NCBI GenBank assembly: GCA_003599575.1
Contig: QZKV01000014.1
Coordinates: forward strand, 1-34,753
DNA length: 34,753 bases
Reading direction: 5' to 3'
Source of the DNA: Desulfobacteraceae bacterium
Lineage (GTDB): Bacteria; Desulfobacterota; Desulfobacteria; Desulfobacterales; Desulfosarcinaceae
Shown here piece after piece: positions 15,024-24,043 of the stretch (position 1 is its first letter; every line of letters begins with the position of its first letter). A program made the position numbers and the translations under genes. Under the pieces are notes generated by a model, which worked only from the letters and a program-made list of their open reading frames with translations, did no database searches and was not told where the DNA came from.

Positions 15024-16067
15024 CTAGGATCGGGTGTCCTGCGGCGGCGTATAACGGATGCCGGTGATGCGATCTTTCCGGAAATCGAACATCGTTCGAT
15101 GATGTCCCAAGAGTGTCAGCTCCACTACGGGTTGTTCCAGAACACGCCCGATGACCCGCGCCGCAATTTGTCTTTCTTCAAAAAGGTTCTTCACTCTGGC
15201 AGTATTTTGGGGGGGAACGGCCAGGATGAACCCGTAACTCTGGAAACACAGCACCCATTGCAAAAGGGTCAATCCTGCGGGTCGGGGAATTGCGTCCAGA
15301 TCGATGCGGGCCCCCCGTCCTGAATTTTCGGCCATGATGGCCGCTGTACCGATGATGCCCGCATTGCTGACGTCTTTGGCCGCCACAACCCATTCGCGCT
15401 CGGCGATGGTAACCATTACTTCCAGTCGTTCGCGCAGCTGCGCCGGTGTTTTTCCGGAATTGGCATCCCAGCTGGTCACGGACCGGCACCCGGGGCGCCC
15501 GCCGAGATCGACCGCAAGCACCAAATCGTCACCTGGGGCTGCCAGATGACTGCGCAGCAATTTATGCGCATGCCCGAGAATTGCCACACTCAAGGCCGGG
15601 TGATCTTGCGCTGCGTCCGGATGGGTATGTCCGCCCAGCATGGGAACCTGCAGCTTCTGACAGCCCTTGGCGATTCCGGCAACGATCCGGGCGCGCTGTT
15701 GCGCATCGCCGCTGGCCAGTACGTTGACCAGACCAATCGGACGGCCACCCATGGCATAGATATCGTTAACGGTTACCATCACCGCCGCCTTGCCGGCTGC
15801 GTAGGGTTCGTTGATCAGCAGCGGAGTCATCATGCCGTCAGCAGCCATCAACAGATAGCCGTCCTGCCAAGGCACAATGGCCGCATCGTCGCCGAAGTTG
15901 GGCAACTGCGTCCCGTATCGGTGGGTCTGACTTAAAAGTCCATAAACATCCTGGATGGGATGCTTACGTAAGATGCCTCCACAGGAGCTTACTTTATGGA
16001 CAATATCTTCCAGTAGAACGGCATTTTCCAGTAGAGCGGCACTGGTCGTTGACTCTGCGTGGTTCAT
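15024..16067 (-). CDS. AIR synthase-related protein (sll0787/MSMEG-type; NitF-like)
   Basis: This 347-residue protein has the PurM/ThiL/HypE fold that binds ATP. Visible are the N-terminal NFGDDAAIVP motif, a LLMAADGMM strand, VTVNDIYAMGGRPIG, LGGHTHPD and KDVSNAGIIGTAAIMAE. The order matches the AIR-synthase-related family that accompanies a radical SAM and a GNAT protein in the Nit1C cluster of bacteria linked to cyanide or nitrile use. Here it lies 9 bp after the radical SAM-GNAT gene on the same strand, so they form one transcript. Which small molecule is phosphorylated or activated is unknown. It is the last gene of the long minus-strand group. Confidence 0.8.
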   Translation of the reverse strand: MNHAESTTSAALLENAVLLEDIVHKVSSCGGILRKHPIQDVYGLLSQTHRYGTQLPNFGDDAAIVPWQDGYLLMAADGMMTPLLINEPYAAGKAAVMVTVNDIYAMGGRPIGLVNVLASGDAQQRARIVAGIAKGCQKLQVPMLGGHTHPDAAQDHPALSVAILGHAHKLLRSHLAAPGDDLVLAVDLGGRPGCRSVTSWDANSGKTPAQLRERLEVMVTIAEREWVVAAKDVSNAGIIGTAAIMAENSGRGARIDLDAIPRPAGLTLLQWVLCFQSYGFILAVPPQNTARVKNLFEERQIAARVIGRVLEQPVVELTLLGHHRTMFDFRKDRITGIRYTPPQDTRS

Positions 16068-16076
16068 AGCTTCACT

Positions 16077-17612
16077 TCACTTCGCCCGCATAAGCTGATG
16101 GGGCCGGCCCATATATTCTTCCACCGGACCAATGGTTTTCCATCCAAGTCTTTCGAAAAAACTGACATTTTGCTGCTGGACATGGGCCGTGAAAAGGGTG
16201 CAGCCCTGCCGCCGCACATGCTTGACCGCTTCTTTGACAAGCTCTGCGCCCACATTGCTGTTGCGGTAGGCTTGGCATACGGCCAGCCGGCCGCCGACCC
16301 AGTGGCCGTTGCCATTGCGCGGGTAAACCCTGACCGTTCCGGCAACGGTCTCGCCTGCTTTGGCAACGATGTAAATGCTCAGGGCATCGTTTTCATCAAT
16401 GTCCGTGCCTGAAAACATGCCCTGTTCGGCGACAAAAACCTCACGGCGAATGGCCAGCGCGGCTTCGATCTCATGCGGGGCTCGCGCACGGTGATAGACG
16501 ATTTCCGCCGGGGGCCGTTCGTAGGCGGCCAGGGCGCTGCAGGCACCGCAGCGCACGCAGCCGGCCTTGCATCTGGCGGAGGCAAGGCCTTTGTTTTGCA
16601 GCATGGCCGCCACGGCTTCATAGATGGGTTGCATGACGGCGGAGGCGGGAGGGACGGCGTTCGCGCAGCGTGTACCAGGGATGGGTCGCAAAGGCACCAC
16701 AAAGGGATAAACCCCCAAGTCGGCCATCAATTCACTGCCCTGTAAAAGGTTCGCTGCCGATTCACCTAAACCGGCGATCAGGAAACTGCTGACTTGATTG
16801 GGGCCGAACAGCGCCACGGCCTTTTGCCAGGCTTTTTTGTAGCGGCTCAACCCTATCCGGGCTTTGGCCGGGGCCACGCGGGCCAGGGTTGCCGCATCGA
16901 AGCTTTCGATGTGTATGCCCACCGTATCCACACCGGCGTGATGCAGGGCATCCATCCAGGCGAGGTCGGGCGGTGGGGCGAACTGTACGTGTACGGGCAG
17001 GCCGGAGGCCTGTTTGACTGCGGCGGCACATTTTGCCAGGTAATCTATTTCATTGCCGGGAGGCTCTCCTGTACCGGCCGTCAGCACGACATGCGATACC
17101 CGGTCGAGAGCTTTGGCCGCGGCAGCCACCTCGGCCAGGTGCCGGGGAGTTTTGCGTGCCAGGGTCATGCCGCTTTCCAGGGAAAGTTCGGTGGCGCAGA
17201 AAATACATTGCCGGGCATGCCGCCAATGGGAGCAGGTCTGCAAGACGGTGCTTGCCAGGCAGTCCCGTCCGTGCAGCAATGCAATCCTGCGGTAATCGAT
17301 GCCCTCCGCGGTTTGCTGATTGTAAAAAGCGGGTTCGGGAACCACGCTCACAGAAGCGATCGCATGTCCATCCCTGCAAAGGATGCAGTCCTTGGAACCT
17401 GTTTGAAGGGTATAAGGTGAAGCGGCCGCGTAGGAGCTGCCGATAGAGGCATTTACCGGGAATCCATCGATGACCAAGGCGCGGCCCTCGGCCGGCCCGG
17501 CCCCACACTTACGTCCAGTGATGTCGGTAGGCACGCGGATGCCGAGGCTGAGTATATCGCTGATGATTTCCCGCATGAACGTTGGTGCCGGCTGTTGGAG
17601 ATTGTTCTTCAA
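16077..17612 (-). CDS. Radical SAM-GNAT fusion protein (MSMEG_0568/0567-like; NitD-NitE fusion)
   Basis: This 511-residue two-domain protein has an N-terminal radical SAM domain whose cluster motif is unusual: Cys127, Cys136 and Cys139 (CX8CX2C) in TCSHWRHARQCIFC, instead of CX3CX2C. A GTGEPPGNEIDYL block follows, as in related radical SAM enzymes. Near residues 350-362 a second Cys group, CKAGCVRCGAC, may bind an extra cluster. From about residue 372 to the end is a GNAT acetyltransferase domain (RREVFVAEQGMF, GTVRVYPR, GGRLAVCQAYR). In most Nit1C clusters these are separate neighbouring genes, so a fusion supports joint action. The product is unknown. The family assignment is from memory of motifs. 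Confidence 0.8.
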   Translation of the reverse strand: MKNNLQQPAPTFMREIISDILSLGIRVPTDITGRKCGAGPAEGRALVIDGFPVNASIGSSYAAASPYTLQTGSKDCILCRDGHAIASVSVVPEPAFYNQQTAEGIDYRRIALLHGRDCLASTVLQTCSHWRHARQCIFCATELSLESGMTLARKTPRHLAEVAAAAKALDRVSHVVLTAGTGEPPGNEIDYLAKCAAAVKQASGLPVHVQFAPPPDLAWMDALHHAGVDTVGIHIESFDAATLARVAPAKARIGLSRYKKAWQKAVALFGPNQVSSFLIAGLGESAANLLQGSELMADLGVYPFVVPLRPIPGTRCANAVPPASAVMQPIYEAVAAMLQNKGLASARCKAGCVRCGACSALAAYERPPAEIVYHRARAPHEIEAALAIRREVFVAEQGMFSGTDIDENDALSIYIVAKAGETVAGTVRVYPRNGNGHWVGGRLAVCQAYRNSNVGAELVKEAVKHVRRQGCTLFTAHVQQQNVSFFERLGWKTIGPVEEYMGRPHQLMRAK

Positions 17613-17637
17613 ACCAAAATATTTCGATGTTGCTCAA

Positions 17638-17667
17638 CCCTGCAGAGGCTGATCGCTCCCTGCAGGG
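17638..17667 (-). terminator. Hairpin between the dehydrogenase and radical SAM genes
   Basis: An 8-bp stem (17638-17645 with 17660-17667) lies in the 87-bp gap between the dehydrogenase and radical SAM genes. No clear T-run follows in the minus direction, so it is more likely an attenuator or processing site than a full terminator. Confidence 0.35.
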
Positions 17668-17699
17668 GGGTTGTTTGATTCCAGCCTACAGCAGGAGCT

Positions 17700-19292
17700 T
17701 TATTTTGTAAAGCTCGGCAGCGAGGTGATGGTGCCATCCCAGGTGTCTACCTTGCCGGTTTTCGTTTCTTCTTCGGAGAACCAGGTCGCGGTGACGTTCT
17801 TGGATTCGGTGAAAAAGGCAAAGCCGTCTTTGCCCATGACATGCAGATCACCGAAGAAAGACTGTTTGTGCCCGGTAAAGCCGAATATGCCGAGCGGCAC
17901 CGGAATCCCGACATTGATGCCGACCATGCCGCCGTCGGTCCGCTTGGCAAACTCGCGGGCATAATAGCCGTTCTGGGTGTAGATGACCGAGCCGTTGGCA
18001 AATCGGCTGGCATTCATAAGGGTGAGGCCTTCTTCAAAATTCTTGACCCGCTTGATGCACAACACCGGGCCGAAGATCTCCTCCCGGCCGACCGACATGG
18101 CTTCGGTGACATGATCGAAAATCGTCGGGCCGACGAAAAAGCCCTTCTCACAACCCGCCGGGACTTCAGGATTGCGGCCGTCCACTATCAATTCAGCCCC
18201 TTCCTCCACACCGGTCCGGATCCAGTCCAGCACGAACTGCATATGCCCCTGGTTGACAACCGGCCCCATGTCGGTTGTTTTTTCATAGGCCCTGCCCAGC
18301 TTCAACTCTGCTGCGAACTCTTTCAAATAGCCAACCAGTTGATCGGCGATGGGCTCTTCCACAACGATTGTCGGCAGCGCCATGCAACGCTGCCCGGCGC
18401 ATCCGCAGAAAGCGTTGATGATGCCGCGCGCCGTGCGTTCGAGTTTGCAGTCGCGCAGCACCAAAGCATGGTTCTTGGCCTCGCACAGAGCCTGCACGCG
18501 TTTGCCGTTGGCCGCAGCAGTTTTGTAGATATGCATTCCTACTTTGGTGGAGCCGACAAAAGAAATCCCCCTTATATCAGGATGCCGCAGCAAGATTTCG
18601 GCCTCATTGCGGCCGGCCGTAACCACGTTGATCACCCCGTCCGGAATCCCCGCTTCCTGCCAGAGTTCCATCATGCGCAGGGAGGACTGGGGCACAAAAC
18701 TAGCCGCTTTCAATACCATGCAGTTGCCGGTTGCGATGCAGATGGGCGTCATCCAGCCGTGCGGAATCATGGCCGGAAAATTCCAGGGTGCAATGCCGGC
18801 AAATACCCCCACCGGATGATGATACAAGACGGTATCATATCCTTTGCTGACGTTCATCAAAGACTCGCCCTTCATCAGATGCGGCGCGCCGCAGGCGAAT
18901 TCGACCACTTCGGTCACCTTGAGAATGTCTCCCATGGCCTCGTCCCACTTCTTGCCCATTTCGAAAGCCAGAAGTTGGGAAAGCTCCTCCAGGTGCTTAT
19001 CCAGCAGGTGTTTCATGTGATAAAGCACTTGCACCCGTTTGCTGACCGGTGTGTCCGACCATGCCGGAAAGGCATTTTTCGCGGCGGTAATAGCGGATTC
19101 GACCTCCTCCGGCAGGCATTGCGGTGCCAAAGCGATGATCTCCCCAGTGGATGGGTTGTAGCAGTTCATGTACTTGCTTGTTTTGGATTCCCGCCACTGC
19201 CCGTTTACGTGATATTTTATCTTCTTAGGAGAATTCTGGGCCATCCCCGGCTCATTGGCAACCCAATATCTGTTCTGGTCTTGGTCGAACAT
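17700..19292 (-). CDS. mmsA: Methylmalonate-semialdehyde-type (CoA-acylating) aldehyde dehydrogenase
   Basis: This 530-residue NAD-dependent aldehyde dehydrogenase has the typical MMSDH features: PWNFPAMIP near residue 170, GSTKVGMHI near 247, the position of the usual catalytic glutamate replaced in CEAKNHALVL, and the nucleophile Cys303 in CAGQRCMAL. The enzyme family oxidises malonate or methylmalonate semialdehyde to an acyl-CoA in valine, thymine or inositol breakdown. About 20 extra N-terminal residues precede the normal start, and GGGAG upstream of the ATG supports using it. Its neighbours are an arginase-family protein, a methyltransferase and a transporter, so it likely oxidises an aldehyde from the substrate of this locus. 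The exact aldehyde is unknown. Confidence 0.88.
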   Translation of the reverse strand: MFDQDQNRYWVANEPGMAQNSPKKIKYHVNGQWRESKTSKYMNCYNPSTGEIIALAPQCLPEEVESAITAAKNAFPAWSDTPVSKRVQVLYHMKHLLDKHLEELSQLLAFEMGKKWDEAMGDILKVTEVVEFACGAPHLMKGESLMNVSKGYDTVLYHHPVGVFAGIAPWNFPAMIPHGWMTPICIATGNCMVLKAASFVPQSSLRMMELWQEAGIPDGVINVVTAGRNEAEILLRHPDIRGISFVGSTKVGMHIYKTAAANGKRVQALCEAKNHALVLRDCKLERTARGIINAFCGCAGQRCMALPTIVVEEPIADQLVGYLKEFAAELKLGRAYEKTTDMGPVVNQGHMQFVLDWIRTGVEEGAELIVDGRNPEVPAGCEKGFFVGPTIFDHVTEAMSVGREEIFGPVLCIKRVKNFEEGLTLMNASRFANGSVIYTQNGYYAREFAKRTDGGMVGINVGIPVPLGIFGFTGHKQSFFGDLHVMGKDGFAFFTESKNVTATWFSEEETKTGKVDTWDGTITSLPSFTK

Positions 19293-19363
19293 GTTTCATA
19301 CTCCCTTCTTGGAAAGTTCAGAGACACAAAGTCCGTAATGAATACTTTTGAAGCAACAGGTTT

Positions 19364-20446
19364 TTACACTGCCTGTTCAAAAACCAATTTGGATATGAGA
19401 TTGGCCGCTATCTGGTACGTTCGATCGACCCTGTCGCCAAGGGACCGGCCGGCGGTGCGAGGGTTGATCTCGGTAACATCCAGGCCGACAAGTTCAAGAT
19501 TACGCCCGCTTTCGCAGAGCATGGATGCCAGCCGGTAGATCTGCTTTTCCCCCAGCCCCTGCCAGTTCTTGAAACGCACACCCTCTACCGCGTTGCGGGC
19601 GCCGATATCCATATCAATGGAAATATAGGCATACGGCGTGCGGATTTTCTTCAAAAGGCTTTTTACCTTGGTTGGCTGCATCTGGAAATCATGCTTGGTG
19701 ATCAAAGTTGTCCCCCGACGTTTCAGTGCACTGTAAACCTCCACATACTCCGCAATGCGCGGGTCATTGATTCGGAAAGCTTTTTTTTCCGGATAATCGC
19801 TGATCCCTATGATGTACAGGTCGCGCGGATCCAGAACCTCATCGGCCAGCAGGTGGTGAATAAATGAACTGGCATTGTAACTTTCGGTGCGGTCGTACAG
19901 GTAGGGGTTGGCGCGGTCGTGGACCGATCGAGGGTTGGTCTCGGCATCATACAGGATGGCGTTGGCCAATCTGGACATGGGAACCGCATCGGTATGGCTG
20001 TCAAGTACGATCAGTGACAAATTCTTCCGCCCGTAGTGCCCGGCCAGGGCTGTGTATGCGCCACCGCATAGTGCATGATCGACAGCGATCAAACAGGGAA
20101 AATCCGGCAAAATACTGCTCGTGACGGTGTTTTGAACCTCTGTTGCGTACTGCCGGCAGCCATCCTGATCTAAAAAACGGATACAGTTTTCCACTGTGAT
20201 GCCTGCAAGTGCTTCTGGGGGTGGAATCGGTCGCAGCCATCCGGGCACTGGAATGGATGGTCCAATCCGCCATTGATCCCGCGGAGTATTTTCGGCCAGC
20301 ATACCGATAATGGGCTTCAGCGGGTCATCCACCAGGGGCCCTGAGTATCTCCCCGAGAGCTTCTCCTCAATGGCTTCATGCTTTTCATCACAATCCAGGG
20401 CACACCCGAAAAAAACAACTTTTTTCAATTTCGATCGCATCAACAA
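19364..20446 (-). CDS. Arginase/agmatinase-family (ureohydrolase) protein
   Basis: This 360-residue protein has the Mn-binding motifs of ureohydrolases. Asp123-His124 lie in VDHALCGGA, Asp149-x-His151-x-Asp153 in VLDSHTDAV, and a D-x-D in ISIDMDIGARNAV near residue 276. GLDVTEINPRTAG matches the conserved ending ExNP. The family cleaves guanidino or amidino compounds such as arginine, agmatine or formiminoglutamate. The first block is VDH rather than GGDH, and a 110-residue N-terminal extension is present, so the substrate may differ from known members. It lies between the methyltransferase and the dehydrogenase genes on the same strand and probably releases nitrogen from the substrate of the locus. 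Confidence 0.82.
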   Translation of the reverse strand: MLMRSKLKKVVFFGCALDCDEKHEAIEEKLSGRYSGPLVDDPLKPIIGMLAENTPRDQWRIGPSIPVPGWLRPIPPPEALAGITVENCIRFLDQDGCRQYATEVQNTVTSSILPDFPCLIAVDHALCGGAYTALAGHYGRKNLSLIVLDSHTDAVPMSRLANAILYDAETNPRSVHDRANPYLYDRTESYNASSFIHHLLADEVLDPRDLYIIGISDYPEKKAFRINDPRIAEYVEVYSALKRRGTTLITKHDFQMQPTKVKSLLKKIRTPYAYISIDMDIGARNAVEGVRFKNWQGLGEKQIYRLASMLCESGRNLELVGLDVTEINPRTAGRSLGDRVDRTYQIAANLISKLVFEQAV

Positions 20447-20512
20447 GCAAAAACCTTATGAACGTATAAACAAATCCCCGACGCACTTTTTCCCCGAGCC
20501 AAAACTGCCCCG

Positions 20513-21529
20513 TCAGCTTACTTTAAAAAAGTCGTCGCGTGCTTTGCGCAACTGCTGCACGTTGATCAGGGGTGAACCCGGAGCAATGCCGCAGCCGGGA
20601 GTCAGAAAGTCGCACCCGTTTTCCAGGGCGGCGATGGATTCCTGATAGCACGCTTCGGGTGTCCCCATAAACAGGGTGGTGGCGGTTGCGACATTGCCAA
20701 ACACCTTGACGCCCTTAGGTCGCGCAATTTCGACGGCCGCCTTCATATTGGCTTTCTCCTCAATGCTGATCCCCGCTACTCCGGTTTCACACATGAAAGG
20801 TATAATGAGATCGGTGTTGGCGCAGATATGCAACACGACCGGCCCCTTGACCTTCTTGACAACCTCGGTCATCATCGGCTGCACGAACTGCTTCCAGGTT
20901 CTGGGGCTCATCAGGGCTGGTCCGGAGGATGGCTCCGCAAGCACATAATAATCTGCACCTTGATCGAAAGCCCAGTTGATCACATCGATGACAACCGCTG
21001 TGGTTACATCCAGGACCTGTTGAACCTTTGCTTGCTCTTTAAAGGTCCATTTCATGAACTTTTCAGTACCTACCAGATTGCAGGCGGCAGTCCAGGCTCC
21101 TTCGGACTCCCCAAAGACAGCCACTTCATTGCCCAATTCTTTTTTTAAAATTCTGAACTGTTCTTTAAAGACGGGGAAACGCCCTTTCTGAAAAAGGTTC
21201 CCGGGATAGGCAAGCCCCTCCAGGCTTTCCGCATACGGGTGTTCCTTGATGTACTTCTGCAAATCGATTTTGGGTTCACCCAAGGTGCAGCCCATTACTT
21301 CACTGATCGGCGTAATATCCCAACCCATGGCTTTGCACCACTCGAAACCGGCTTCAACGTAGCCCAAGGCCAATCCGGCCATAGCCACCGGGTCTGTGTC
21401 GGCCAGGGGTCTTTCATGTCCTACCTTTTTCATGATGTCCATTACGCCATAGGTGGTCGTGCATCCCACCGGCGTCATGTCCACCTCCTTGCCTTCAAGG
21501 CGTCTCATGAATCTTTCTTTTAAATTCAT
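20513..21529 (-). CDS. MtaA/MtbA-type methyltransferase (uroporphyrinogen decarboxylase-like)
   Basis: This 338-residue UroD-fold methyltransferase has the full zinc site: His234 and Cys236 in VLHICANTDL, and Cys313 in TPGCGIAP. It is thus the all-Cys counterpart of the Sec enzyme at 5434. The N-terminus MNLKERFMRRLEGKEVDMTPVG is typical. No corrinoid protein or RACE lies in this minus-strand group, so it may use the corrinoid protein at 1321 or one elsewhere. It sits between the ABC transporter genes and the arginase-family gene. The substrate is unknown. Confidence 0.9.
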   Translation of the reverse strand: MNLKERFMRRLEGKEVDMTPVGCTTTYGVMDIMKKVGHERPLADTDPVAMAGLALGYVEAGFEWCKAMGWDITPISEVMGCTLGEPKIDLQKYIKEHPYAESLEGLAYPGNLFQKGRFPVFKEQFRILKKELGNEVAVFGESEGAWTAACNLVGTEKFMKWTFKEQAKVQQVLDVTTAVVIDVINWAFDQGADYYVLAEPSSGPALMSPRTWKQFVQPMMTEVVKKVKGPVVLHICANTDLIIPFMCETGVAGISIEEKANMKAAVEIARPKGVKVFGNVATATTLFMGTPEACYQESIAALENGCDFLTPGCGIAPGSPLINVQQLRKARDDFFKVS

Positions 21530-21584
21530 TGCACCGCTCTCCTTTTTGTCGCAGCGGCGGTTTCCCGGCGGCTGCGGCGAAGGT

Positions 21585-22307
21585 TTATACTGCCAGGTGA
21601 TCGAGAATGATCTGTTGATTTTCCACCAGTTCCTGGGTGGTTGCAGTGCCGGCGATTTGTCCTTTGGTGCTCATCAGATAATGCCGGCTGGCGACCTTGA
21701 GTGCCATGCGATAATTCTGTTCCACCACCAGCAGCGTCATTCCCGAACCGACACAAAAATTTTTCACGATATCGGTGACGTGATCTACTATCAAGGGTGC
21801 GAGCCCCTGGGAAGGTTCATCCAGGATAATCAGCTTGGGGTTGCTGATCAGCGCCCGTCCGATGGCGAGCATTTGCTGCTCGCCTCCGCTGAGTGTGGCC
21901 CCATCCTGCTTCGTGCGATCGGCCAGGACCGGAAATTGGGCATATACCCGCTCCAGGTTCCACGAATTATCACCATTGCCCGGGCGCGCGGCCATCTTCA
22001 GGTTTTCTTCCACGGTCAGCCCGGGAAAGATATGCCGCTCCGCCGGCACGTAGGCTACGCCCAGTTTGGCTATCCGGTGGGCGGGCCAGCGCGTGGTATT
22101 TTGCCCGTCAATGGTGATCGCACCGGATCGCGGCGGCGTCAGCCCCATCAGGGAGCGCAGGGTGGTGGTCTTTCCCACGCCGTTGCGGCCCAGAATGGAG
22201 ACGGCCTCCTGTGCATGAATGAAAAGGGATAATCCTTGAATGACATGGCTCTCGCCGTAATACGTATGGATATCTTCGATTTCAAGAATCTTATGCGCCT
22301 TTTCCAA
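21585..22307 (-). CDS. livF: Branched-chain amino acid-type ABC transporter ATP-binding protein LivF
   Basis: This 240-residue ATPase has Walker A GRNGVGKTT, the signature LSGGEQQMLAIGRAL, and Walker B LIILDEPSQGLAP with the family's GLAP tail. It is one of two nucleotide-binding subunits of an HAAT-family importer. Its start overlaps the LivG gene end by 17 bp, showing tight coupling. It is the last transporter gene of the set. Confidence 0.93.
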   Translation of the reverse strand: MEKAHKILEIEDIHTYYGESHVIQGLSLFIHAQEAVSILGRNGVGKTTTLRSLMGLTPPRSGAITIDGQNTTRWPAHRIAKLGVAYVPAERHIFPGLTVEENLKMAARPGNGDNSWNLERVYAQFPVLADRTKQDGATLSGGEQQMLAIGRALISNPKLIILDEPSQGLAPLIVDHVTDIVKNFCVGSGMTLLVVEQNYRMALKVASRHYLMSTKGQIAGTATTQELVENQQIILDHLAV

Positions 22308-23037
22308 GGTAGGCCTCCCTCACAAGCTGATTGGCCTTGATTTCCGCAGGCCGGCCTTCTGCGATAATGCTGCCGTAATGCAGTACGGTGATTCTGTCCG
22401 AAATGCTCATGACCAGGTCCATATCGTGTTCGACCAGTATGACGGATATCTCCTGGCTCAGCCCTTTGATCAGTTCCGATATATGCTTGGTTTCAGCCGG
22501 CGACATGCCGGCGGTGGGTTCATCCAGGAACAGGACTTCCGGATCACCGGCAAGGGCAATGGCCACTTCCAGAACCCGCTGGTCCCCGTAGGCCAGATTT
22601 TTTGCCGGTTGATCGGCAAGATCCCGCAGACCGAGCCGCTCTAAAATCGTCCACGTCTCGCCGATCACTTTTTTCAGACTTTGCCTATGGGCAAAAAACC
22701 TCAATGAGCCCCCCGCTCTGACCTGTTTGGCGATGCGGACATTTTCAAACACCGTCAGGTTGTGGAAGATGCTCGTGATCTGAAAGGTCCTGCAGATTCC
22801 CATTTTAACCAGTTCATGGGTCGGCCGGTTGGTGATTTCGGCCCCTTGAAAAAACACTTTCCCGGAACTGGCCGGAATACGCCCCGTAATGATGTTGATG
22901 AAGGTTGTTTTGCCCGCTCCATTCGGTCCGATGATGGATCGGAGCCCGTTTTTATCGAATTCGATGCACACGCAATCCGTTGCCGTGATGCCGCCGAAAT
23001 GGCGGCACAGATTTTCCGTGCATAAAAATGCAGTCAT
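22291..23037 (-). CDS. livG: Branched-chain amino acid-type ABC transporter ATP-binding protein LivG
   Basis: This 248-residue ATPase has Walker A GPNGAGKTT, a LivG-type signature NLAYGDQRVLEVA, and Walker B VLFLDEPTAGMSPAET. The start is taken at ATG 23037 (MTAFLCTENL), 7 nt after the LivM stop. The longer frame from 23088 would overlap LivM and has no function-like sequence. It pairs with LivF in the importer. Confidence 0.92.
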   Translation of the reverse strand: MTAFLCTENLCRHFGGITATDCVCIEFDKNGLRSIIGPNGAGKTTFINIITGRIPASSGKVFFQGAEITNRPTHELVKMGICRTFQITSIFHNLTVFENVRIAKQVRAGGSLRFFAHRQSLKKVIGETWTILERLGLRDLADQPAKNLAYGDQRVLEVAIALAGDPEVLFLDEPTAGMSPAETKHISELIKGLSQEISVILVEHDMDLVMSISDRITVLHYGSIIAEGRPAEIKANQLVREAYLGKGA

Positions 23038-23044
23038 ATGGGGG

Positions 23045-24043
23045 TTATTTCCTTCGCAACCGTTTGAAAATGCTACCGAGGCCGGCAAAACCGGCCGGCA
23101 TGAACAAGACGAGAAAAATAACGACGAGTCCGAGAAAAATTTCCCAATGCTCGGTCATGGTGCTGATGTAATCCTGGATGTAGATGAAGATGCCGGCCCC
23201 TATAATGGGGCCCCAGAGCGTCCCCATACCGCCTACAAGCACCATCATTAAAACGCCGGCCCCGGCGAATGCGCTCATGCTTGTGGGGCCGATGTAACCC
23301 TTGTACACAATGAACAAGGCGCCCGCCATTCCCGCCAGGCAACAGGCCAGCAGCCATCCGATCAGCTTGAAACGCCGGACATTGATCCCGACAAACGCCG
23401 CGCGCTCCTCGTTTTCACGAATGGCCTCCAGAACGGCGCCGAAAGGTGATTTGATGATGCGGTAAGTCAGAAGAAATGAGAGGGTCACCACTCCCAGGGT
23501 CAGCAGGTACATATGGGCCGGTTTGCCGGTGTTTCCGAGGGTCCATCCGAACAGGGTAATATCCGGGCTGGGAACACCCATCAGGCCGTCATCTCCGCCC
23601 GTAACGCCGTACCACTTCCAGACGATGGTGTAAAACATCATCCCGAAAGCCAACGTGAGCAAGGCGAAGGCGAGTCCGCCGGTGCGCACCTGGACCCATC
23701 CGACCGGAAGGGCCACTACGGCCGTGAAGATGATGCCGGCCGCACAGGCCATCCAAAACGATGTGGGGGAAACGTGAATTAGAAAAAGACCGACCACATA
23801 TGCGCCGATTCCAAGATAGGCGTTGTGCATGAAGGACAGCAGGCCTGTGTATCCCAACAACACGTCCAGGCTCATGGCCAGAAGTCCGTAAATCATGATT
23901 TCAGTAATCAGGCTGATGTAAAACCGGTTGTCCCAGAAAAACGGCAGCAAAGCCAGTGCGATGAAAGCCGCGGCGAGGCAAATGACTTTTACGGGCGATC
24001 CGGTGGCGCGTTTGCCGGGCGTCGAGATCGAAGTGTTCATCAT
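23045..24043 (-). CDS. livM: Branched-chain amino acid-type ABC transporter permease LivM
   Basis: This 332-residue membrane protein has about eight to nine hydrophobic segments. Family blocks visible are LLGYTGLLSFMHNAYLGIGAY, AFGMMFYTIVWKWYGVTGGDDG and GGMGTLWGPIIGAGIF. It forms the transmembrane pore with LivH, whose gene overlaps it by 4 bp. The C-terminus ends in a basic tail, as in LivM proteins. Confidence 0.93.
   Translation of the reverse strand: MMNTSISTPGKRATGSPVKVICLAAAFIALALLPFFWDNRFYISLITEIMIYGLLAMSLDVLLGYTGLLSFMHNAYLGIGAYVVGLFLIHVSPTSFWMACAAGIIFTAVVALPVGWVQVRTGGLAFALLTLAFGMMFYTIVWKWYGVTGGDDGLMGVPSPDITLFGWTLGNTGKPAHMYLLTLGVVTLSFLLTYRIIKSPFGAVLEAIRENEERAAFVGINVRRFKLIGWLLACCLAGMAGALFIVYKGYIGPTSMSAFAGAGVLMMVLVGGMGTLWGPIIGAGIFIYIQDYISTMTEHWEIFLGLVVIFLVLFMPAGFAGLGSIFKRLRRK

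Noticed and set aside
17841..19538. Long open frame (565 codons) on the + strand opposite the aldehyde dehydrogenase
   Set aside because: The minus strand carries a full aldehyde dehydrogenase with all motifs. The + frame has no recognisable motif and is an antisense shadow of GC-rich codons.
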